The translations under genes were made by a program, and so were the position numbers. Below, piece by piece: positions 6,458 through 10,204 of a DNA stretch of 10,204 bases. The notes below the pieces were generated by a model. That model did not search any database and was not told the origin of the DNA. It was given only the letters and a program-made list of their open reading frames with translations. Within the stretch, counting starts at the first letter, position 1. Each line of letters opens with the position of its first letter. The stretch spans positions 1 to 10,204 of the forward strand of contig CALKUG010000170.1 in assembly GCA_937996765.1 (NCBI GenBank), in the 5' to 3' direction. The stretch is from an uncultured Ignavibacteria bacterium. GTDB lineage: Bacteria > Bacteroidota > Ignavibacteria > Ignavibacteriales > Ignavibacteriaceae.

Positions 6458-7876
6458 ATGTTCAAGAAACTTTTGCTTGTACTTCCCTTTGTTATGCTTA
6501 TTGCAAACGCTCAAACCATTAATGATGCTGTTCGGCTTGGCCAGGAAGGCGTTGGCTATGCACCGAGAGCACTCGCACTCGGCAATAGTTATGTTGCCCT
6601 TAGCGATGACTCCTACGGCATTGGCTATAACCCGGCTGGTATTGGGTTTATGAGAAAAATGGAATGGAGTACATCATTAAGCTATCAGAATTTTTCAAAC
6701 GACGCTACTCTTTTCAACAAAACGATAAACGGGTCGCGTAGTACAACCGATTTATCCTCCTTCAATTTTATTCTGCCCTTCCCTACCGTTCGCGGAAGCT
6801 TTGTTGTGGGCATGAGTTACAACCAACAGAAGAACTTTAACGAGTTTGTAAAATTTGAAGGTTTTAATTCCAATTCAACCTTTTTAGAAGATTTGAATGT
6901 TGATACAAATATTCCTTACGACCTCTATCTTACCGATACCAATTTTGTAACAAAAATTGCCGGTAAACTCACACAAAGTGGGTCAAACGAACACTCGGGT
7001 ACCATTGATAATTACACACTCGCTGCTTCGTTAGAAATATACCCTAATTTGTTTTTGGGAGGTGCTCTAAATATAGTGAGTGGCAAGTTTACGCTCCAAC
7101 GTGATTTTTACGAAGATGATTACGACGGCATTTATAACGGCGTAGAGCTTAGTCCGGGCGATGTATTCACACGCGGGTTCCGCACTTTCGAAATACTCAC
7201 AAAAACAGAATTAGATTACGGTGCAGTTGATTTTAAAGCAGGCTTCCTGTATCAATTACAAGATATTGCACGTTTTGGTTTAACCATAAAAACTCCCCAG
7301 GTGGTATCAGTTGAGGACGCACTTTCTACCAACGCATCTTCCTATTGGGCAGATGGAACCGTGAAATCGATCAACTCAGAGGATTACTCAGATAAAGTTA
7401 AATATAAGGTTTCTACACCATGGGTATTCACTGCAGGTGTGGCGGTAAATCTTGCAGGATTTATTTTGACGAACTCTGCTACGTTTAAAGATAACACACA
7501 AATTGAGTTTTATGAGGGTGAGGGAATTTCATCAAAAAAATTGGATAAACTCAACAATGATATAGCTAATGGGTTGCGTGCTACATTAGATTATGGAATA
7601 GGTTTGGAAGCTCCTCTACCATTAGATGAAGGTATCAAACTTCGTGTAGGGTACAATGTACAACAATCGCCTTACAAAGATGATGGTTCCGAGTTCAACA
7701 AAAAGTATTTTACCGGTGGTTTAGGGTTTGTGTTGGATGGTTCGGTAAGCTTCGATGTTACCTATGCGTATGGTTCTTGGAAAAACTATAGCGATAACTA
7801 CGGCGTGAACGATTCGCGCGTTAACCAAGATATAACACAACATAATGTGTTTTTAGGATTTGCTTATCGTTTTTAA
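6458..7876 (+). CDS. Outer-membrane beta-barrel protein, OmpP1/FadL- or PorV-like
   Basis: A 472-residue exported protein. The signal peptide (about 1-18) ends IANA before QTINDA. Residues 31-64 carry the motif 'GVGYAPRALALGNSYVAL', then SDDSYGIGYNPAGIGF; 'A..LG..YVA..DD....YNPAG' is typical of the OmpP1/FadL transport barrels and of the related PorV/UPF0164 proteins of the FCB group. The body alternates polar and hydrophobic or aromatic residues as expected for beta strands, and the protein ends LGFAYRF, with the terminal Phe that favours BAM-mediated barrel insertion. FadL proteins import hydrophobic compounds and PorV helps attach or secrete surface proteins; sequence alone does not decide between them. 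It is the third gene of the lipoprotein operon, which suggests the barrel and lipoproteins cooperate in the outer membrane. Ribosome site is weak (GAGA). Its stop overlaps that of the opposing kinase gene. Confidence 0.85.
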   Translation: MFKKLLLVLPFVMLIANAQTINDAVRLGQEGVGYAPRALALGNSYVALSDDSYGIGYNPAGIGFMRKMEWSTSLSYQNFSNDATLFNKTINGSRSTTDLSSFNFILPFPTVRGSFVVGMSYNQQKNFNEFVKFEGFNSNSTFLEDLNVDTNIPYDLYLTDTNFVTKIAGKLTQSGSNEHSGTIDNYTLAASLEIYPNLFLGGALNIVSGKFTLQRDFYEDDYDGIYNGVELSPGDVFTRGFRTFEILTKTELDYGAVDFKAGFLYQLQDIARFGLTIKTPQVVSVEDALSTNASSYWADGTVKSINSEDYSDKVKYKVSTPWVFTAGVAVNLAGFILTNSATFKDNTQIEFYEGEGISSKKLDKLNNDIANGLRATLDYGIGLEAPLPLDEGIKLRVGYNVQQSPYKDDGSEFNKKYFTGGLGFVLDGSVSFDVTYAYGSWKNYSDNYGVNDSRVNQDITQHNVFLGFAYRF

Positions 7877-9636
7877 TCTTTGTTATTGGAATCCTCAGAA
7901 TTATTTGAAGCATGCATTTCTTCAATAAATCTGAGGGTTTCCTCACTTATTTCATTGATATCCGGGTAATAAGGCAACACCAAACTAAATTTCGATCCTT
8001 TACCTAATTCACTCTCAACTTCAATGCGGCCACTCATAAGACTAACCATTTTTTTCGCTAATGTTAATCCCAAACCACTACCCTCGAATGAACGACTGTA
8101 GCCTTCGCTAATTTGCCTAAATTCTTCAAAAATCATATCAAGATTTTCTTTAGCTATCCCAATACCCGAATCAATAACTTGAATTTCAATCTCTTTCTGC
8201 TCGTTCTGAGTAAGAACAATTACAATTCCTCCTCTATGCGTGAACTTCAGAGCATTGTCTATAAGATAAGAAAGGGATTGTCTGAAAAAGCTCTTTTCTA
8301 TTCTACCATGCACGTGCTTTTCAATTTTAATATCGAATAATAACGCCTTGTCTCTTGCCATTTGCTCAAAACGCTTTGCGATCGTTGGTATTAAGTGATG
8401 TAATGAGTAATCCTCTAAAATAAACTCTTTTGCAAAATCTGATTCAAGATCAGCCAAACGTACTATAGCATCAAATGTTTCTGTAAGTCGAAGTGCTGAG
8501 CTTCCAATGCCTTTAGCCATGTCAATGATGTTGGTATCAGTAGCAGCACTTTCTATTAATTGTGAAAAGCCAATAATTCCGTTCATTGGTGTGCGCAATT
8601 CGTGACTCATATTTGAGAGCAATGAGGATTTAAGTTTATTCGACTGCTCAGCTAAAAGCATGGTCCTTTTAAGCTCTTCACTTTGTTTGAAGTGACCGGC
8701 AATCAATCGCGAAATGGTTGAAAACTCAGAATGTCCTTCCAACATTGGTGAGATATACTTTTCATCATTTTCAATCAATGCTTTTTCTATGTTGTGCAAT
8801 GGTCTTCGTACGGTAAAAAACAAGAATAAGGCAATCAGAAGAACAATACCTAAAGAGATAACTAACACAAAATAAAATTCTCTTTGTTTTGTCTGTAAAA
8901 ACAAATCGAAGAATGGTTGATTACTCTTTAAAATTACATAAGCTATTACCTCACCATAGGCATCTTTAATAGCATGTTTTACTACAATAACCGAACCGCC
9001 TGATTGTATTGCCGGCAAATGCTTCCCCATTATTATCTCTATAGAATCGGGAACAAATCCTTCTAATTCATCAGCATAACTTCTGTCAAGTGTTCGTGCT
9101 ATAAAATAGTAACCACTTGGTTGAGATACTCGATTAATATCTGCAGTAGGTTGGATGGGTGCGCCATAAACAGAAAACACGTTACCATTTAATGCAAAAT
9201 AGAAATGTGTAAAACCCAATGAATCCTTAATCACATTAAATTGCTTTAGGGGAATCGGTATGCTTCCAATCAAAAGCGAATCGTAAGCAGCATGAGCATA
9301 TATTGCCTTTAATTCAGTGTTTGTAACCCAAGTCATTTGAGCACGATGGGAAACTAAAGCTGCGTCAATGTTTTCTTTTGCCCAATTTAAATCAGGGGTT
9401 TTTGTAAACTCAACCATTTCATCCCAATAAGAGTTTTCAAAAACTATGTTTGCAATTCCTGATTCAAGGTTTTTGATCGAATTTGCTAAGATGGAAAGTT
9501 TTTCATTTTTTCTATCTTCAAGTAACATTGAAGCATTCGTAAACTCATTAGCTCTGAATACAGCAAGCGAACCAACAACAATAATGGTTATCGCTGAGAT
9601 TAGAAGCAGTATTTTGGTTTGTACTTTATGAAACAT
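7873..9636 (-). CDS. Membrane histidine kinase with CHASE4-type periplasmic sensor
   Basis: A 587-residue inner-membrane sensor kinase. TM1 is about residues 8-28 and TM2 about 254-276, enclosing a periplasmic domain of roughly 225 residues. Its early part reads ENSYWDEMVEF (67-77) and DLNWAKENID (82-91), the hallmark of CHASE4 domains, whose ligands are mostly unknown. A possible HAMP-like linker (277-325) and coiled coil lead to HisKA with H345 in SHELRTPMNG. The ATPase domain has N461 (DNALKF), DSGIG (489-493), IFEEFRQ (502-508) and GSGLGL (519-524). The last 30 residues are acidic and polar. There is no receiver and no response regulator beside it, so the output partner lies elsewhere. 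The ATG overlaps the upstream glycosidase-like stop by one base (TAATG), with no evident Shine-Dalgarno, suggesting translational coupling. Kinase and CHASE4 calls are solid; the stimulus is unknown. Confidence 0.93.
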   Translation of the reverse strand: MFHKVQTKILLLISAITIIVVGSLAVFRANEFTNASMLLEDRKNEKLSILANSIKNLESGIANIVFENSYWDEMVEFTKTPDLNWAKENIDAALVSHRAQMTWVTNTELKAIYAHAAYDSLLIGSIPIPLKQFNVIKDSLGFTHFYFALNGNVFSVYGAPIQPTADINRVSQPSGYYFIARTLDRSYADELEGFVPDSIEIIMGKHLPAIQSGGSVIVVKHAIKDAYGEVIAYVILKSNQPFFDLFLQTKQREFYFVLVISLGIVLLIALFLFFTVRRPLHNIEKALIENDEKYISPMLEGHSEFSTISRLIAGHFKQSEELKRTMLLAEQSNKLKSSLLSNMSHELRTPMNGIIGFSQLIESAATDTNIIDMAKGIGSSALRLTETFDAIVRLADLESDFAKEFILEDYSLHHLIPTIAKRFEQMARDKALLFDIKIEKHVHGRIEKSFFRQSLSYLIDNALKFTHRGGIVIVLTQNEQKEIEIQVIDSGIGIAKENLDMIFEEFRQISEGYSRSFEGSGLGLTLAKKMVSLMSGRIEVESELGKGSKFSLVLPYYPDINEISEETLRFIEEMHASNNSEDSNNKD

Positions 9637-10204
9637 TACTTTAAGTTCGTTTTAACTCTTTTCCTATAACCTTCTGAATACTGCAACAAAGAAAGTGCAA
9701 ACTCAGCATTACACCATGTTAAAGGCGAAGCTTCAGCACAATCACTTTCGTCGGGATATATACGTTCCGGCATTAAGCGATAACTATTGGAATTATTTAT
9801 CATCCAATTGATATGATATTTGGCATTCTCAAACTCTTCTTGAATAACAAGATACTGTACTAATGCAGCAGTTGGAAATATAAATGCCGCTGAACCATAA
9901 CCATTTAATCCGCCATCTTCAGGTGCTTCAAAATATTGCAACCCTCCGCCTAAAATAACTTTATTTGCACGAGAGTATGCAACTGATTGCTTCATCATGG
10001 TATGGTTTGGATAACCCCATAGTAGGGCAAAGTGCGAAGTTCCATCCCACATATATTTAGGGGCAGTTCTATCACCAATTATTGATCTACCATCTTCAGT
10101 TTTAACATCTGAGAATCGCACCGAAGTATAAGTATTTCTTGACTTGTCGAACATTCTGTAAAGATTATCTGAAATTAGTACGCTTGCATCTTCATATTTT
10201 CGCG
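9636..10204 (-). CDS. C-terminal part of a GH15-like (alpha/alpha)6-barrel protein, 5' end outside window
   Basis: The frame is open to the right edge, so it extends past the internal Met at 10154; about 189 C-terminal residues are visible (the first are RKYEDASVLISDNLYRM). Features include MWDGTSHFALLWGYPN, a Gly-rich GGGLQYFEAPEDGGLNGYG segment, helices alternating with loops, and near the end MPERIYPDE followed by ASPLTWCNAEFALSLL. The order 'PE..yP' then 'SPLtW..Aef' is what I expect of the last helices of glucoamylase-like GH15 and related (alpha/alpha)6 glycosidases. Those enzymes hydrolyse alpha-glucosides or trehalose-type sugars. The catalytic acids cannot all be checked in the visible part, so activity is not shown; a phosphorylase or other six-hairpin enzyme is possible. 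It overlaps the CHASE4 kinase start by one base, so the two are co-transcribed. Confidence 0.6.
   Translation of the reverse strand, partial: RKYEDASVLISDNLYRMFDKSRNTYTSVRFSDVKTEDGRSIIGDRTAPKYMWDGTSHFALLWGYPNHTMMKQSVAYSRANKVILGGGLQYFEAPEDGGLNGYGSAAFIFPTAALVQYLVIQEEFENAKYHINWMINNSNSYRLMPERIYPDESDCAEASPLTWCNAEFALSLLQYSEGYRKRVKTNLK

Overview
This is an ordinary-looking chromosomal stretch from a Gram-negative bacterium. Exported lipoproteins and an outer-membrane beta-barrel protein ending in an aromatic residue show the Gram-negative envelope. The modest G+C, mostly weak Shine-Dalgarno sequences, the kinase signature 'F(K/R)QISEG.SR..EG.G' and the small 'GCYT' lipoproteins suggest the Bacteroidota/Chlorobiota/Ignavibacteria (FCB) group. 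That placement is inference from style, not from a marker gene. There are no rRNA, tRNA, CRISPR, insertion-sequence or phage features.

Layout. Bases 1-1782 (minus strand) hold a secreted PhoA-family alkaline phosphatase followed closely by the start of a small exported protein that runs off the left edge. A 263-base AT-rich divergent region separates these from a renalase-like FAD oxidoreductase (2046-3047, plus). That gene ends in two hairpins. Next comes a soluble hybrid histidine kinase with a fused receiver domain (3204-4466, plus). Bases 4607-7876 (plus) look like a three-gene envelope operon: a Tyr-rich and Arg-rich lipoprotein, a smaller lipoprotein resembling it, and an OmpP1/FadL- or PorV-like beta-barrel protein. 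The barrel gene converges on a CHASE4-type membrane histidine kinase (7873-9636, minus), and their stop codons overlap in a shared TTAA. The kinase in turn overlaps by one base the stop of a glucoamylase-like (alpha/alpha-barrel) protein that runs off the right edge (9636-10204, minus).

How the genes work together. Two signalling proteins with related kinase cores flank the envelope operon, but neither has a linked DNA-binding response regulator. The membrane kinase is probably translated together with the glycosidase-like gene, which suggests a link between carbohydrate handling and signalling. The most unusual sequence is the large lipoprotein: a Tyr/Trp/His-rich head, a charged middle, and an Arg-Pro tail built on a strict 4-residue (12-bp) lattice with a 36-bp higher-order repeat. 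I see no clear evidence of a wholly new defence or mobile system.
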